Positions 1 through 9,129 of a stretch of DNA of 64,000 nt are shown one piece after another; within the stretch, counting starts at the first letter, position 1; each line of letters opens with the position of its first letter. Both the position numbers and the translations under genes were made by a program. Where the stretch lies: contig NZ_JACHMX010000001.1 of assembly GCF_014205155.1 (NCBI RefSeq), positions 5,394,001 through 5,458,000 on the forward strand. Direction: 5' to 3'. The notes beneath the pieces were generated by a model that did not search any database, was not told the DNA's origin, and saw nothing but the letters and a program-made list of their open reading frames with translations. Source of the stretch: Amycolatopsis umgeniensis. Its GTDB lineage: Bacteria > Actinomycetota > Actinomycetes > Mycobacteriales > Pseudonocardiaceae.

Positions 1-320
1 AGCAGCTCCATGACCACGAAAGGCTCGTCGTTCTCGCGCGCGACGTCGTGCAGGATGATCACGTTCGGGTGACTCAGGACGGCGATCGCGCGGGCTTCGC
101 GCAGGGTCCGTTCGCGCAGTTCGTCGGCCTGCGAGGCCGGGACGCCGGGCGGGAGGCGGACCTCTTTGACCGCGACCGGGCGGTGCAGGAACTCGTCGTA
201 GGCCGACCAGACCGTGCCCATCGACCCCGATCCGATGACCGAGCGCAACCGATATCGCCCGGCGACGACACGCTTCTCGTCGCCGGGGCTCTCGCTGGAC
301 TCGGTGGTGTCGGACGGCAC
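1..320 (-). CDS. Serine/threonine protein kinase, N-terminal part (runs off window)
   Basis: Only the first ~106 residues lie in the window. From a GTG at 320 the protein shows a short acidic/Ser-rich leader, then a Hanks-type kinase N-lobe: glycine-rich loop GSGSMGTVW at residues 30-38, VAVKEV with the ATP-binding Lys52, and a REAR segment giving the likely helix-C Glu75. The hinge begins at the window edge (FVVMEL). Hanks kinases phosphorylate Ser/Thr and are often membrane-anchored signalling proteins in actinomycetes; whether this one has a sensor domain cannot be seen. The GTG start rests on domain position and a weak GGGG element upstream. Confidence 0.88.
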   Translation of the reverse strand, partial: MPSDTTESSESPGDEKRVVAGRYRLRSVIGSGSMGTVWSAYDEFLHRPVAVKEVRLPPGVPASQADELRERTLREARAIAVLSHPNVIILHDVARENDEPFVVMEL

Positions 321-498
321 GGCCCCAATTGTGTCGTATGCCCCCGTGGCGGGCCTATGCGCCGTGCCCTGGCGGAGTGAACGGACCTCTCACGGCCACC
401 TGTGCCTCGCGAGCCACCGCTCACCGGGCAGGCGCAACATCTTCGGCGCGACTAGCGTCACAGGTAGGTGTTGTTAAGGGCCGTTAGCATCGTTGGCT

Positions 499-2370
499 AT
501 GACGGATGTGGCCGGAACGGAGTCAGTGCCGACACCCGACGAGCCCGACGCGCCGGACGAGTTGAGGCTGGCGGCCGAGTTCCCGGAAGTGGGCCGTGAG
601 CAGTGGCGCGAGCTCGTCGCCGGCGTGTTGCGCAAGAGCGGCGCGATCGACGAAGGGTTCGAGGGCCTGCCCGAAAGCAAGCTCGTCACCCGGACGTACG
701 ACGGCCTGGAGATCCAGCCGCTCTACACCGCCGATGACACGGTCGAGGGAACAGGCTTCCCGGGCCTTCCGCCGTTCGTGCGCAGTGCGCGGCCCGAGGG
801 ATCGGTGACGACCGGTTGGGACATCCGCGCCCGGTACGCGCGCCGTGACGCCAAGGCCACGAACACCGCGATCCTCGCCGACCTCGAAGGCGGCGTCAGC
901 TCGATCTGGCTGCGCGCGGGCGGCACCGGGGTCCCCGTCTCCGACCTGGGCGACGCGCTGAACGAGGTCTACGTCGACCTAGCGCCCGTCACCCTCGACG
1001 CGGGCGAAGAGTACGAAGCCGCCGCGAACGAGCTGTTCGCTCTCTTCGCCGAGCGCGAGATCCCGGCGAGCGCGGTGACCGCGACGCTCGGCGCCGACCC
1101 GATCGGCCTGACCGCGCGCACCGGCACGACGCATCCGCTCGCCCCCGCGGCGAAACTGGCGGCGCGCGTCGCCACCAGTCACCCGAAAGTGCGCACGATC
1201 GTCGCCGACGGCCTGCCGTTCCACGAGGCGGGCGGTTCGGACGCGCAGGAGCTCGGCGCGACCGTCGCGGCGGGCGTCGCCTATCTGCGGGCGCTGACCG
1301 AAGCGGGGCTGGACGTCGACACCGCCGCCGGGCAGCTCGAGTTCCGGCTCGCCGCCACGGCCGACCAGTTCCTCACGATCGCCAAGTTCCGCGCCGCGCG
1401 GCGCCTGTGGGCCCGCGTCACCGAGGTTTCGGGCGGCAAGGGGGCGGGGATGCGGCAGCACGCGGTCACCTCGCCCGCGATGCTGACCCAGCGCGACCCG
1501 TGGGTGAACATGCTGCGGACCACGCTCGCCTGTTTCGGCGCCGGGGTCGGCGGCGCCGACGCGATCACCGTGCTCCCGTTCGACGCCGCGATCGGCCAGC
1601 CGGACGCGTTCTCCGCGCGGATCGCGCGCAATACGCACGCCGTCCTGCTGGAGGAGTCCAAACTCGCCGGGGTCATCGATCCCGCGGGCGGTTCCTGGTA
1701 CGTCGAGAAGCTCACCGACGACCTCGCCAAGGCCGCGTGGCGCGAGTTCACCGCCATCGAGGCGGCGGGCGGGATCGAGGCCGAGCTGGCGTCCGGCGCG
1801 CTCGCCGGACGCCTCGCCGAAACCTGGCAGAAGCGGTCGAAGCGCATCGGGACCCGTCGCGATCCGATCACCGGCGTCAGCGAATTCCCCAATCTGACGG
1901 AGAAAGCGGTCGTCCGCGATCCCGTCGAGGAACTGCCGGACGGTGGTCTGCCGCGGTATCGGTACGCCGAAGCCTTCGAGGCCCTGCGGGACCGGGCGGA
2001 CGCGCATCCCAGCCGCCCCCGCGTCTTCCTCGCCACGCTCGGCCCCGTCGCGGCGCACACCGGGCGGGCGAGTTTCGCGGCGAACCTGTTCCAAGCGGGC
2101 GGGATCGAAGCCGTGAACCCCGGCGCCCCCGAGGACGTCGTCGCGGAATTCCGGGCCAGCGGAACGAAGATCGCTTGTCTCTGCGGAAGCAACACTTCCT
2201 ACGCGGAAGAAGCGGACAGCGTCGCGAAGGCGTTGAAGGAAGCAGGCGCCACGTCCGTGCTTCTCGCCGGAAAACCCGGCGACCACGCGGACGTCTCGGG
2301 TTACCTCTTCACGGGCTGTGACGCCCTCGAAGTCCTGACCGGCACGTTGAACGAGCTCGGAGTGCAGTGA
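499..2370 (+). CDS. mutA: Methylmalonyl-CoA mutase small (beta) subunit
   Basis: This is the non-catalytic chain of adenosylcobalamin-dependent methylmalonyl-CoA mutase, which interconverts succinyl-CoA and (R)-methylmalonyl-CoA. The 623-residue protein matches the family along its length: a TIM-barrel half with 'PLYTADD', 'GWDIRARYA' and '[20 protein letters not shown]', and a C-terminal cobalamin-fold domain. That domain lacks the DxHxxG cobalamin ligand motif present in MutB, as expected for the beta chain. ATG 499 is preferred over an in-frame TTG two codons upstream. The stop overlaps the mutB start (TGATG), implying translational coupling in a mutA-mutB-meaB operon. Confidence 0.96.
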   Translation: MTDVAGTESVPTPDEPDAPDELRLAAEFPEVGREQWRELVAGVLRKSGAIDEGFEGLPESKLVTRTYDGLEIQPLYTADDTVEGTGFPGLPPFVRSARPEGSVTTGWDIRARYARRDAKATNTAILADLEGGVSSIWLRAGGTGVPVSDLGDALNEVYVDLAPVTLDAGEEYEAAANELFALFAEREIPASAVTATLGADPIGLTARTGTTHPLAPAAKLAARVATSHPKVRTIVADGLPFHEAGGSDAQELGATVAAGVAYLRALTEAGLDVDTAAGQLEFRLAATADQFLTIAKFRAARRLWARVTEVSGGKGAGMRQHAVTSPAMLTQRDPWVNMLRTTLACFGAGVGGADAITVLPFDAAIGQPDAFSARIARNTHAVLLEESKLAGVIDPAGGSWYVEKLTDDLAKAAWREFTAIEAAGGIEAELASGALAGRLAETWQKRSKRIGTRRDPITGVSEFPNLTEKAVVRDPVEELPDGGLPRYRYAEAFEALRDRADAHPSRPRVFLATLGPVAAHTGRASFAANLFQAGGIEAVNPGAPEDVVAEFRASGTKIACLCGSNTSYAEEADSVAKALKEAGATSVLLAGKPGDHADVSGYLFTGCDALEVLTGTLNELGVQ

Positions 2371-4538
2371 TGACCATCCCGAACTTCGCCGGTGTCGACC
2401 TCGGCACCCCGGATCCGGTCGACCGTCCTCAGTGGACCGAAGCCCTGCACGCCGCCACCGGCAAGGGTCCCGACGCGCTCGCGTGGGAGACGCCGGAGGG
2501 GATCGGCGTCAAACCGGTCTACACCGCCGACGATCTGTCCGGAGTGGACTTCCTCGGGACGTACCCCGGTGTCGCGCCGTACCTGCGCGGCCCGTATCCG
2601 ACGATGTACGTCAACCAGCCGTGGACCATCCGCCAGTACGCGGGCTTCTCCACCGCCGAGGAGTCGAACGCCTTCTACCGCCGCAACCTCGCCGCCGGGC
2701 AGAAGGGCCTTTCGGTCGCCTTCGACCTCGCGACGCACCGCGGCTACGACTCGGATCATCCGCGTGTCGCCGGTGACGTCGGCATGGCGGGCGTCGCGAT
2801 CGACTCCATCTACGACATGCGCCAGCTCTTCGACGGCATCCCGCTCGACAAGATGAGCGTCTCGATGACCATGAACGGCGCCGTCCTGCCGGTGCTCGCG
2901 CTGTACGTCGTCGCGGCCGAGGAACAGGGTGTCACGCCGGACAAGCTGGCCGGGACCATCCAGAACGACATCCTCAAGGAGTTCATGGTCCGCAACACCT
3001 ACATCTACCCGCCGCAGCCGTCGATGCGGATCATTTCGGACATCTTCTCGTTCACCTCGCAGAACATGCCGAAGTACAACTCGATCTCCATCTCCGGCTA
3101 CCACATGCAGGAAGCCGGGGCGACCGCCGATCTGGAGCTGGCGTACACGCTCGCGGACGGTGTCGAGTACATCCGCGCCGGTGTCGAGGCCGGGCTGGAC
3201 GTCGACAAGTTCGCGCCGCGCCTGTCCTTCTTCTGGGCGATCGGGATGAACTTCTTCATGGAGGTCGCGAAGCTCCGCGCGGCGCGGCTCCTGTGGGCGA
3301 AGCTGGTGAAGGGCTTCGAGCCCAAGTCGTCGAAGTCCCTGTCACTGCGGACGCATTCGCAGACCTCGGGCTGGTCGCTGACCGCGCAGGACGTCTACAA
3401 CAACGTCGTCCGCACCTGCGTCGAGGCGATGGCGGCGACCCAGGGTCACACGCAGTCGTTGCACACCAACGCCCTCGACGAGGCTCTCGCGCTGCCGACG
3501 GACTTCTCCGCCCGCATCGCGCGGAACACGCAGCTGTTGCTCCAGCAGGAATCCGGCACCACACGCGTCATCGACCCGTGGGGCGGCAGCGCGTTCGTCG
3601 AGAAGCTGACGTACGACCTCGCCCGCAAGGCGTGGGGCCACATCACCGAGGTCGAGCAGGCGGGAGGGATGGCGAAGGCGATCGACGCCGGCATCCCGAA
3701 GCTGCGCATCGAGGAGGCCGCCGCGCGGACGCAGGCGCGGATCGACTCCGGCCGCCAGCCGGTGATCGGCGTCAACAAGTACCAGGTCACCGACGACGAG
3801 CAGATCGACGTGCTCAAGGTCGACAACGCGGGTGTGCGCGCCCAGCAGCTGGAGAAGCTGCGGCGGCTGCGCGAAGAGCGGGACGAGGACGCGACGCAGG
3901 ACGCGCTGCGGCGGCTCACGGCGGGTGCTCAGGCCGACGGCAACCTGCTCGCGCTGGCCATCGACGCCGCCAGGGCGAAGGCCACGGTCGGGGAGATCTC
4001 CGACTCGCTGGAGAAGATCTGGGGGCGCCACTCCGGTCAGATTCGTACCATCTCCGGTGTGTACCGCGAGGAGGTCGGCAAGGCCGAGAACGTCGAGCAG
4101 GCGCGCGAGCTGGTCGAGAAGTTCGCCGAGGAGGAAGGCCGCCGTCCCCGGATCCTGGTCGCGAAGATGGGCCAGGACGGCCACGACCGCGGCCAGAAGG
4201 TGATCGCGACGGGCTTCGCCGACATCGGTTTCGACGTCGACGTCGGCCCGCTGTTCTCCACCCCCGGCGAGGTCGCGCGGCAGGCGATCGAGGCGGATGT
4301 GCACGTCATCGGCGTCTCATCGCTGGCAGCCGGGCACCTCTCGCTGGTGCCCGCGCTGCGCGCCGAACTCGCCGACCAGGGCCGCGAGGACATCATCGTC
4401 GTGGTCGGCGGCGTCATCCCGCCGCAGGACTACGAGGAGCTGCGCGCGGCGGGCGCGGCGGCGATCTTCGGTCCCGGCACGGTCATCGCCGACGCGGCGA
4501 TCGACCTCATCGGACAGCTGACCGCCCAGGAGTCCTGA
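2370..4538 (+). CDS. mutB: Methylmalonyl-CoA mutase large (alpha) subunit
   Basis: This is the catalytic, B12-binding subunit of methylmalonyl-CoA mutase (722 residues). The N-terminal TIM barrel binds the acyl-CoA ('[20 protein letters not shown]', '[16 protein letters not shown]', '[11 protein letters not shown]'). The C-terminal Rossmann-like domain carries the cobalamin motif DGHDRG, with lower axial ligand His605. The ATG at 2370 shares a base with the mutA stop; a GTG one codon earlier is possible. meaB begins 3 nt after the stop. The enzyme links propionate, Val, Ile and odd-chain acid breakdown to succinyl-CoA, or in the reverse direction supplies methylmalonyl-CoA for polyketides. 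Confidence 0.97.
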   Translation: MTIPNFAGVDLGTPDPVDRPQWTEALHAATGKGPDALAWETPEGIGVKPVYTADDLSGVDFLGTYPGVAPYLRGPYPTMYVNQPWTIRQYAGFSTAEESNAFYRRNLAAGQKGLSVAFDLATHRGYDSDHPRVAGDVGMAGVAIDSIYDMRQLFDGIPLDKMSVSMTMNGAVLPVLALYVVAAEEQGVTPDKLAGTIQNDILKEFMVRNTYIYPPQPSMRIISDIFSFTSQNMPKYNSISISGYHMQEAGATADLELAYTLADGVEYIRAGVEAGLDVDKFAPRLSFFWAIGMNFFMEVAKLRAARLLWAKLVKGFEPKSSKSLSLRTHSQTSGWSLTAQDVYNNVVRTCVEAMAATQGHTQSLHTNALDEALALPTDFSARIARNTQLLLQQESGTTRVIDPWGGSAFVEKLTYDLARKAWGHITEVEQAGGMAKAIDAGIPKLRIEEAAARTQARIDSGRQPVIGVNKYQVTDDEQIDVLKVDNAGVRAQQLEKLRRLREERDEDATQDALRRLTAGAQADGNLLALAIDAARAKATVGEISDSLEKIWGRHSGQIRTISGVYREEVGKAENVEQARELVEKFAEEEGRRPRILVAKMGQDGHDRGQKVIATGFADIGFDVDVGPLFSTPGEVARQAIEADVHVIGVSSLAAGHLSLVPALRAELADQGREDIIVVVGGVIPPQDYEELRAAGAAAIFGPGTVIADAAIDLIGQLTAQES

Positions 4539-4541
4539 ACC

Positions 4542-5540
4542 TTGCCGCGCAAGATCGACGTCGGGGCGCTGGCCAAGGGCGTCCTCGCGGGTGACCGAGG
4601 CCTGCTTTCGCGGGCGATCACGCTCGTCGAATCCCACCGCGAGGACCACCGGGCGCAGGCGCAGGAGCTGCTGATCGAGCTGCTCCCGCACGCGGGCGGC
4701 GCGCGGCGGGTCGGCATCACCGGCGTCCCCGGGGTCGGCAAGTCGACTTTCATCGACCAGCTCGGCACGGATCTGACCGAAGCCGGGCACAAGGTCGCCG
4801 TGCTGGCCGTCGACCCGTCGTCCACGCGGACCGGCGGCTCGATCCTGGGCGACAAGACCCGGATGGCGCGGCTCGCGGTGGACCCGAAGGCGTTTATCCG
4901 TCCTTCGCCGACTTCGGGGACTCTCGGCGGTGTCGCGCGGGCGACCCGCGAGACGATCGTGCTGATGGAAGCGGCCGGATACGACATCGTGCTGGTGGAG
5001 ACCGTCGGGGTCGGGCAGTCCGAGGTGACCGTGGCGAACATGGTCGACTGCTTCCTGTTCCTGACCCTGGCCCGCACCGGCGATCAGCTGCAAGGGATCA
5101 AGAAGGGCGTTCTCGAACTGGCCGACGTCATCGCGGTCAACAAGGCCGACGGCGATCACGAACGCGACGCGAAGCGCGCGGCCCGCGAACTCGCCGGCGC
5201 GCTGCGGATGATCTACGGGCGTGACGCCGAGTGGACCCCGCCGGTGCTGACGTGCAGCGCGCTCACCGACGTCGGGCTCGACGAGGTGTGGGTCGAGATC
5301 GGGCGTCACCGTGACGTTTTGACCGCGTCCGGGGAACTCGACGGACGGCGACGGCGGCAGCAGGTGGAGTGGACCTGGGCGATGGTCCGCGAACAGCTTC
5401 TCGGGCGGCTCGCCGCGCATCCGGACGTGCGAGCGGTCGTTCCGGACGTCGAACGGGCGGTCCGGGACGGTGAACTGACCCCGACCTTGGCCGCGCAACG
5501 GATTCTGGAGGCGTTCTCCGGTCCTCCGCGTGGCGGCTGA
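4542..5540 (+). CDS. meaB: MeaB/ArgK-family G3E GTPase, mutase chaperone
   Basis: MeaB-type GTPase that gates cofactor loading and protects or reactivates methylmalonyl-CoA mutase. The 332-residue product has the Walker A loop GVPGVGKST at ~61-69, a DPSSTRTGGSILGDKTRM segment, the 'VETVGVGQSE' switch region, and NKAD for guanine specificity. The C-terminal part (REQLLGRLAAHPDVRAVV) matches the dimerisation arm. The start is TTG 4542, supported by AGGAG at 4528-4532 nine bases upstream; no ATG or GTG fits the family N-terminus as well. It is the last gene of the mut operon. Confidence 0.95.
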   Translation: MPRKIDVGALAKGVLAGDRGLLSRAITLVESHREDHRAQAQELLIELLPHAGGARRVGITGVPGVGKSTFIDQLGTDLTEAGHKVAVLAVDPSSTRTGGSILGDKTRMARLAVDPKAFIRPSPTSGTLGGVARATRETIVLMEAAGYDIVLVETVGVGQSEVTVANMVDCFLFLTLARTGDQLQGIKKGVLELADVIAVNKADGDHERDAKRAARELAGALRMIYGRDAEWTPPVLTCSALTDVGLDEVWVEIGRHRDVLTASGELDGRRRRQQVEWTWAMVREQLLGRLAAHPDVRAVVPDVERAVRDGELTPTLAAQRILEAFSGPPRGG

Positions 5541-5599
5541 CGCCGGAACCCGGCAGAGTGCAGAATCGAATTCGCACTCTTCGACGATGAAAGGGAGTC

Positions 5600-5899
5600 A
5601 TGGCTACAAGGTCTCGTCTCGGGCAGCTGGCCGGGCTTCTGATCGCCGGGCTGGTCGTCTGCGCGCCCGTCGCGCAGGCTGGTGAGATCCAGGCGCCCGC
5701 GCCGGTGATCATGCAGGCAGCGGCGGCGCACGACGCGTTGTCGCAGCCGCCTCCCGGACCGGTGCTCGACCCCGCCGAGACCGACAAGGCCAACAGCCAG
5801 GAGACCAAGAACAAGGTCATCGCGGGTATCGCCGCGGCGATCCTGCTGGGCTTGGTGATCCTCGGCCGCCGCTCCCGTTCGAAGAAAAAGAAGTCCTGA
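5600..5899 (+). CDS. Small secreted, C-terminally membrane-anchored protein
   Basis: The family is not recognised. The 99-residue protein has an N-terminal signal-like segment (charged start, LAGLLIAGLVVCAPVAQA, likely cleavage near residue 27), a short Ala/Pro-rich extracellular region, and a C-terminal hydrophobic helix (~VIAGIAAAILLGLVILG) followed by a basic RRSRSKKKKS tail. This is the topology of a wall-sorted or tail-anchored exported protein, but no LPxTG-like motif precedes the helix. An AAAGGGAG ribosome binding site precedes the ATG. It follows meaB by 59 bp and may be co-transcribed; no functional link is evident. Confidence 0.7.
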   Translation: MATRSRLGQLAGLLIAGLVVCAPVAQAGEIQAPAPVIMQAAAAHDALSQPPPGPVLDPAETDKANSQETKNKVIAGIAAAILLGLVILGRRSRSKKKKS

Positions 5900-6137
5900 C
5901 CGCTACCGGTAAGTAGAAGGACTCTCCGCTTAGTCCGGGCCGAACTCCTCGTAGCCGTTCAACGCAGATCCACTACCGGCCGTCTCCGGCTCGATCACTC
6001 GACGAGCGGCTTGTCATCTGCATGGTGCACGATCTATCGCAAATGCGTATCACAGATCGAACGGCACCCAGCGTGTCTTCAGTGACCACTCGTACGGTGG
6101 TAGACGAAGGCAACTGTGTTGCGGGAGGAGGTGCGGC

Positions 6138-7436
6138 GTGACGGTGCTCGATTCACGGCCGGACATTCCAGGCGACCCGGAAGGTCGCGTCATTACCCCT
6201 AACGAGGCGTCCACCGCGCTGATTTCCGAGGCCGGCGTCAGCATGGCACCTGTGCATGATCTGGGTGCCGGGCGTGGCCCCTTTTGGCTCGACGACTGGC
6301 TTCGCGCGAACGCCACCGACGTCCTCGCGTGGCGTCGGCACATCCACGCGCATCCGGAGCTCTCCCGCCACGAGTTCGCCACGACCGAAATGGTCATGTC
6401 CCTGCTCCGCTCGGTCGGGCTCAAGCCCTGGGTGCTGCCGGTCGGCACCGGTGTCGTCTGTGACATCGGCAGCGGCGACCGCTGTGTCGCGCTGCGCGCC
6501 GACATGGACGCCCTGCCGCTGACCGAGGCGACCGGGCTGCCGTACGCCTCCAAGACCGACGGCGCCGCGCATATGTGCGGGCACGACGCGCACACCGCGA
6601 TCCTGCTGGGCGCGGCGCGGGCACTGGCGGGCGCACCGGAGCTGCCTGGACGCGTGCGGCTGATCTTCCAGCCCGCCGAGGAGGTCATGCCCGGCGGTGC
6701 GCTGGACATGATCGCCGCCGGTGCGATGGAAGGCGTCGAGCGGATCTACGGGCTGCACTGCGACCCGAGGCTCGAGGTCGGCAAGATCGGCCTGCGCGAA
6801 GGCGCGCTGACCTCCGCCGCGGACCTCATCGAGCTGCGCCTCACCTCGCCCGGTGGGCACACCTCGCGGCCGCATCTGACCGCGGACCTGGTGCACGCGC
6901 TCGGCACGGTGATCACGTCGCTGCCCGCGGTCCTTTCGCGGCGCGTCGACCCGCGATCCGGGACAGTGCTGGTCTGGGGCGCGGTGCACGCGGGGCAGGC
7001 CGCCAACGCGGTCCCGCAGGACGGGGTGCTGCGCGGCACGCTCCGCACCGCGGATCACGAGGTCTGGACGATGCTGGAGCCGCTCGTCGCGTCTTCGGTG
7101 GAGTCGCTGCTCGCGCCGACCGGCGTCGGGTTCTCGCTCGACTACCGCCGCGGCGTCCCGCCGGTCGTCTCCGACCCGGAATCGACCGCGCTGATGCGGG
7201 CCGGTGTCGAAGCCGCGCTGGGCGAGTCCGCTGTGGCCGGAACTGAGCAGTCTTCCGGCGGCGAGGACTTCGGCTGGTACCTGGAGCACGTCCAAGGCGC
7301 CTTCGCGCGGCTCGGCGTGTGGCCCGGTGAAGGCCCGATGGCCGACATCCACCGCCCGACCTTCACCCTCGACGAGCGGTCGCTGCTCTGCGGTGTCCGC
7401 ACCCTGGTCCACACCGCTCTGGCCACCCTGGCCTGA
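6138..7436 (+). CDS. M20-family metallo-amidohydrolase
   Basis: M20D-type hydrolase that cleaves amide bonds of N-acyl amino acids or related amides. Metal-binding motifs are visible: HAHPELSRHE near residue 70, ALRADMDALPL, CGHDAHTAILLG (His and Asp ligands), and EEVMPGGA with the general-base Glu. The ~100-residue lid domain follows. Length 432 is normal, with an N-terminal extension of about 50 residues before the hydrolase fold. The GTG start is set by a strong GGGAGGAGG at 6122-6130. The M20, GGCT-like, lpdA order resembles mycobacterial amiA1-Rv3304-lpdA as I recall it, making this the likely AmiA1 counterpart; substrate unknown. Confidence 0.9.
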   Translation: MTVLDSRPDIPGDPEGRVITPNEASTALISEAGVSMAPVHDLGAGRGPFWLDDWLRANATDVLAWRRHIHAHPELSRHEFATTEMVMSLLRSVGLKPWVLPVGTGVVCDIGSGDRCVALRADMDALPLTEATGLPYASKTDGAAHMCGHDAHTAILLGAARALAGAPELPGRVRLIFQPAEEVMPGGALDMIAAGAMEGVERIYGLHCDPRLEVGKIGLREGALTSAADLIELRLTSPGGHTSRPHLTADLVHALGTVITSLPAVLSRRVDPRSGTVLVWGAVHAGQAANAVPQDGVLRGTLRTADHEVWTMLEPLVASSVESLLAPTGVGFSLDYRRGVPPVVSDPESTALMRAGVEAALGESAVAGTEQSSGGEDFGWYLEHVQGAFARLGVWPGEGPMADIHRPTFTLDERSLLCGVRTLVHTALATLA

Positions 7437-7443
7437 CGGCCAC

Positions 7444-7486
7444 TGAATCACGCGTGTCGTCCATCTGATCACGCGTGTCGTCCACC
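7444..7486. repeat. Left inverted-repeat boundary: two tandem ~21-bp units
   Basis: Two tandem copies (7444-7465 and 7466-7486) share TCACGCGTGTCGTCCA. The reverse complement of the same double unit lies at 8514-8552, just after the DUF559 gene. The unit contains the palindrome ACGCGT. The block begins 7 bp after the M20 stop codon. Function unknown: it could be a module boundary, a protein-binding site or a transcriptional insulator. Confidence 0.8.
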
Positions 7487-7526
7487 TGTGCACAGGTGTT
7501 CGCCACTGTCGGTGTCGAACACCTGT
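7483..7526. promoter_or_regulatory. Overlapping palindrome and inverted repeat upstream of DUF559 gene
   Basis: CACCTGTGCACAGGTG (7483-7498) is a perfect 16-bp palindrome. Its right half also starts a second perfect inverted repeat, ACAGGTGTTCG (7492-7502) with CGAACACCTGT (7516-7526), spacer 13 nt. The two structures are mutually exclusive alternatives. This could be an operator or a structured leader of the downstream gene. Confidence 0.6.
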
Positions 7527-7573
7527 CCACAGGGTTATCCACAACCTGTGTAGTTATCCACAGATGTGGACAA
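7523..7573. promoter_or_regulatory. Cluster of four DnaA-box-like 9-mers
   Basis: TTATCCACA occurs twice on the plus strand (7535-7543 and 7554-7562), TTGTCCACA once on the minus strand (7565-7573), and CTGTCCACA (one mismatch) at 7523-7531. Four sites in 51 bp match the bacterial and actinobacterial DnaA consensus. The last site covers a possible GTG start of the DUF559 gene. No dnaA or dnaN lies nearby, so this is not evidently oriC. Confidence 0.6.
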
Positions 7574-8507
7574 GAGGGTGCTCTGGCGTCCCGAACCCGC
7601 GATCCTCGAAGGCATGATCGACTGGGGAGGACGGCATGGGGCGGTCTCGCGTAGTGAGGCTGACAGGGTTCTTGGGCGCCGAATGGTCCTTGAAGGATTG
7701 GCCACAGGCGTCCTCGCCCAGCCTTGGCGGGGAGTGGTCGTCCATGCCGCCGACGCGCTCAAACTGACCACACGGGCTGAGGCAGCCCTGCTGGCGGTGG
7801 GACGACCTGCCACCTTGTCAGGAGCTACATCCCTTGCGCTGCACGGGATTTCGGCCGTCGACGACACGAGAATCCATGTGTCGGTCCCTTACTCGCGACG
7901 GATCAAGTCGAAGCCAGGGCTGATTGTCCACCAGGCTGATTTCCGGCCTTCCGATGTCGTCGAGCTCGACGGCCTCACCACGTTCTCGCTGGATTTGGCT
8001 TTGGCTGACTTCCTCTGCCGTGGGGACAAGCGGACCGCGCTCGCCGCGCTGGACGAGGCGATGCGCGGACTTACGCCGGACCACGTCCGGGTCCTGCGGG
8101 AGAACGTTCGGGACCGTCTCGCGGACCGTCGCGACCAGCGAGGTATCCACAGGTCGCTCCTGCTGCTCGACATGGCGACCGGCAAGGCGGAATCCCCGCC
8201 GGAAAGTATCCTCCGATTGATCGTCGTCGAGGCGGGATTCCCGATACCGGAGGTCCAGTACGAGATCACCACGATCGAGGGACGCAAGCTGTACGTCCTC
8301 GACATGGCCTGGCCGTCGCTGCGGATCGCTCTGGAGTACGACGGCTTCGCTTCCCACGAGGAGCGTCGCGACCACGACGCCGAGCGGGACGCACGAATGG
8401 CCGGACGGGGGTGGGTCACGATCCGGGCGTCCGCGGCGGACCTCCGTGATCCCCGACGTCTGCTGGCCGAGTTGGCCAGAGCGTTCGAAAAGCGCGCGGT
8501 CGCGTGA
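7566..8507 (+). CDS. DUF559 (Vsr-like) protein with AbiEi-like N-terminal region
   Basis: The 313-residue protein has the common actinobacterial architecture of an AbiEi-like winged-helix N-terminal half followed by a DUF559 domain of the Vsr/PD-(D/E)xK nuclease superfamily. In the C-terminal ~90 residues I see ESPPESILR, EAGFPIPEVQYEI, LDMAWPSLRIALEYDG and a final GWVTIRASAADL. The Asp/Glu and Lys/Arg positions are consistent with the nuclease fold, but activity is unproven. GTG 7566 gives the longest frame but lies inside a DnaA box and lacks a ribosome site. ATG 7614, after a CGAAGG element, is an equally good start. Inverted repeats flank the gene on both sides. Confidence 0.82.
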   Translation: MDKRVLWRPEPAILEGMIDWGGRHGAVSRSEADRVLGRRMVLEGLATGVLAQPWRGVVVHAADALKLTTRAEAALLAVGRPATLSGATSLALHGISAVDDTRIHVSVPYSRRIKSKPGLIVHQADFRPSDVVELDGLTTFSLDLALADFLCRGDKRTALAALDEAMRGLTPDHVRVLRENVRDRLADRRDQRGIHRSLLLLDMATGKAESPPESILRLIVVEAGFPIPEVQYEITTIEGRKLYVLDMAWPSLRIALEYDGFASHEERRDHDAERDARMAGRGWVTIRASAADLRDPRRLLAELARAFEKRAVA

Positions 8508-8513
8508 CCAGAG

Positions 8514-8552
8514 GGACGACACGCGTGATCAGGTGGACGACTCGCGTGATCA
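8514..8552. repeat. Right inverted-repeat boundary of the DUF559 gene
   Basis: GGACGACACGCGTGATCA (8514-8531) is followed by GGTGGACGACTCGCGTGATC (from 8532). This is the reverse complement of the double unit at 7444-7486, with one base changed in the second copy. The block begins 6 bp after the DUF559 stop and overlaps the stop codon of the convergent GGCT-like gene (8550-8552). Confidence 0.8.
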
Positions 8553-9002
8553 GCCGCTGATGCCCTGGCAGGGGCGGGTGCGGAGGGCGTCGACGTAGTC
8601 GGCGGGGGCGCCCGCCGCCTCGGCGGCGTCGGCGAGAACGCCGAGATACCGCGCGGACGGGAGCCCGCCCTCGTAGGCGTCCAGGACGTACAGCCAGGGC
8701 AGGACGGAGCCCTCCATGGTCTGTACACGCAGCCGGAGCTTGGTGTGCATGCCGAGCTCGCCGCCTTCCCAGCGGTCGAGACCGTCCTCGTCCAGCGGCG
8801 TGACGTCGTACAGCACCACGAAGACCCGGGAGCCCGGGTCTTCGACGATGGTCGCCAGCGCGCCTTCCCAGCCGATGTCCTCGCCGCCGAAGGTCAGCCT
8901 CCAGCCCTCGAGCCAGCCGGTGCCGGCCATCGGCGAGTGCGGAGCGCGCTCCAACATCTGGGCGGGCTCCATATTGGATCCATACGCGGCATACAACGGC
9001 AC
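8550..9002 (-). CDS. Gamma-glutamylcyclotransferase-like (GGCT/AIG2 fold) protein
   Basis: The 150-residue protein begins with the GGCT substrate-loop motif YAAYGSNM (residues 4-11), followed by an AIG2/GGCT beta-barrel (GWRLTFGG, VFVVLYDVTPLDEDGLDRWEG, YVLDAYEGGLPSARYLGVL). Glu residues in DRWEGGELG are candidates for the catalytic acid. The family releases 5-oxoproline from gamma-glutamyl amines, but many bacterial members have unknown substrates. It sits tail-to-tail with the DUF559 gene and head-to-head with lpdA, as mycobacterial Rv3304 does next to lpdA (recalled synteny). Confidence 0.8.
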   Translation of the reverse strand: MPLYAAYGSNMEPAQMLERAPHSPMAGTGWLEGWRLTFGGEDIGWEGALATIVEDPGSRVFVVLYDVTPLDEDGLDRWEGGELGMHTKLRLRVQTMEGSVLPWLYVLDAYEGGLPSARYLGVLADAAEAAGAPADYVDALRTRPCQGISG

Positions 9003-9129
9003 GGCGACAGCCTAGCGACCCGGCGGTCACCCGGCTGGACGCACATGCCGTGTCCGGCCACTCAATCCGCCCAACGGTCGCCCGCGTACGGTAAACGCAG
9101 TCACAGACACCGCTGCGAGGAGGAGACCA

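Noticed and set aside
321..498. Cobalamin riboswitch upstream of mutA
   Set aside because: No B12-box-like sequence was seen; the gap is short and mostly ordinary GC-rich sequence.
7523..7573. Chromosomal origin of replication
   Set aside because: DnaA boxes are present, but there is no dnaA, dnaN, rpmH or gyrB nearby, only four boxes, and no clear AT-rich unwinding element.
7444..8552. Insertion sequence or transposon
   Set aside because: Inverted repeats flank the gene, but there is no transposase domain and no convincing target-site duplication; kept only as a repeat-bounded module.
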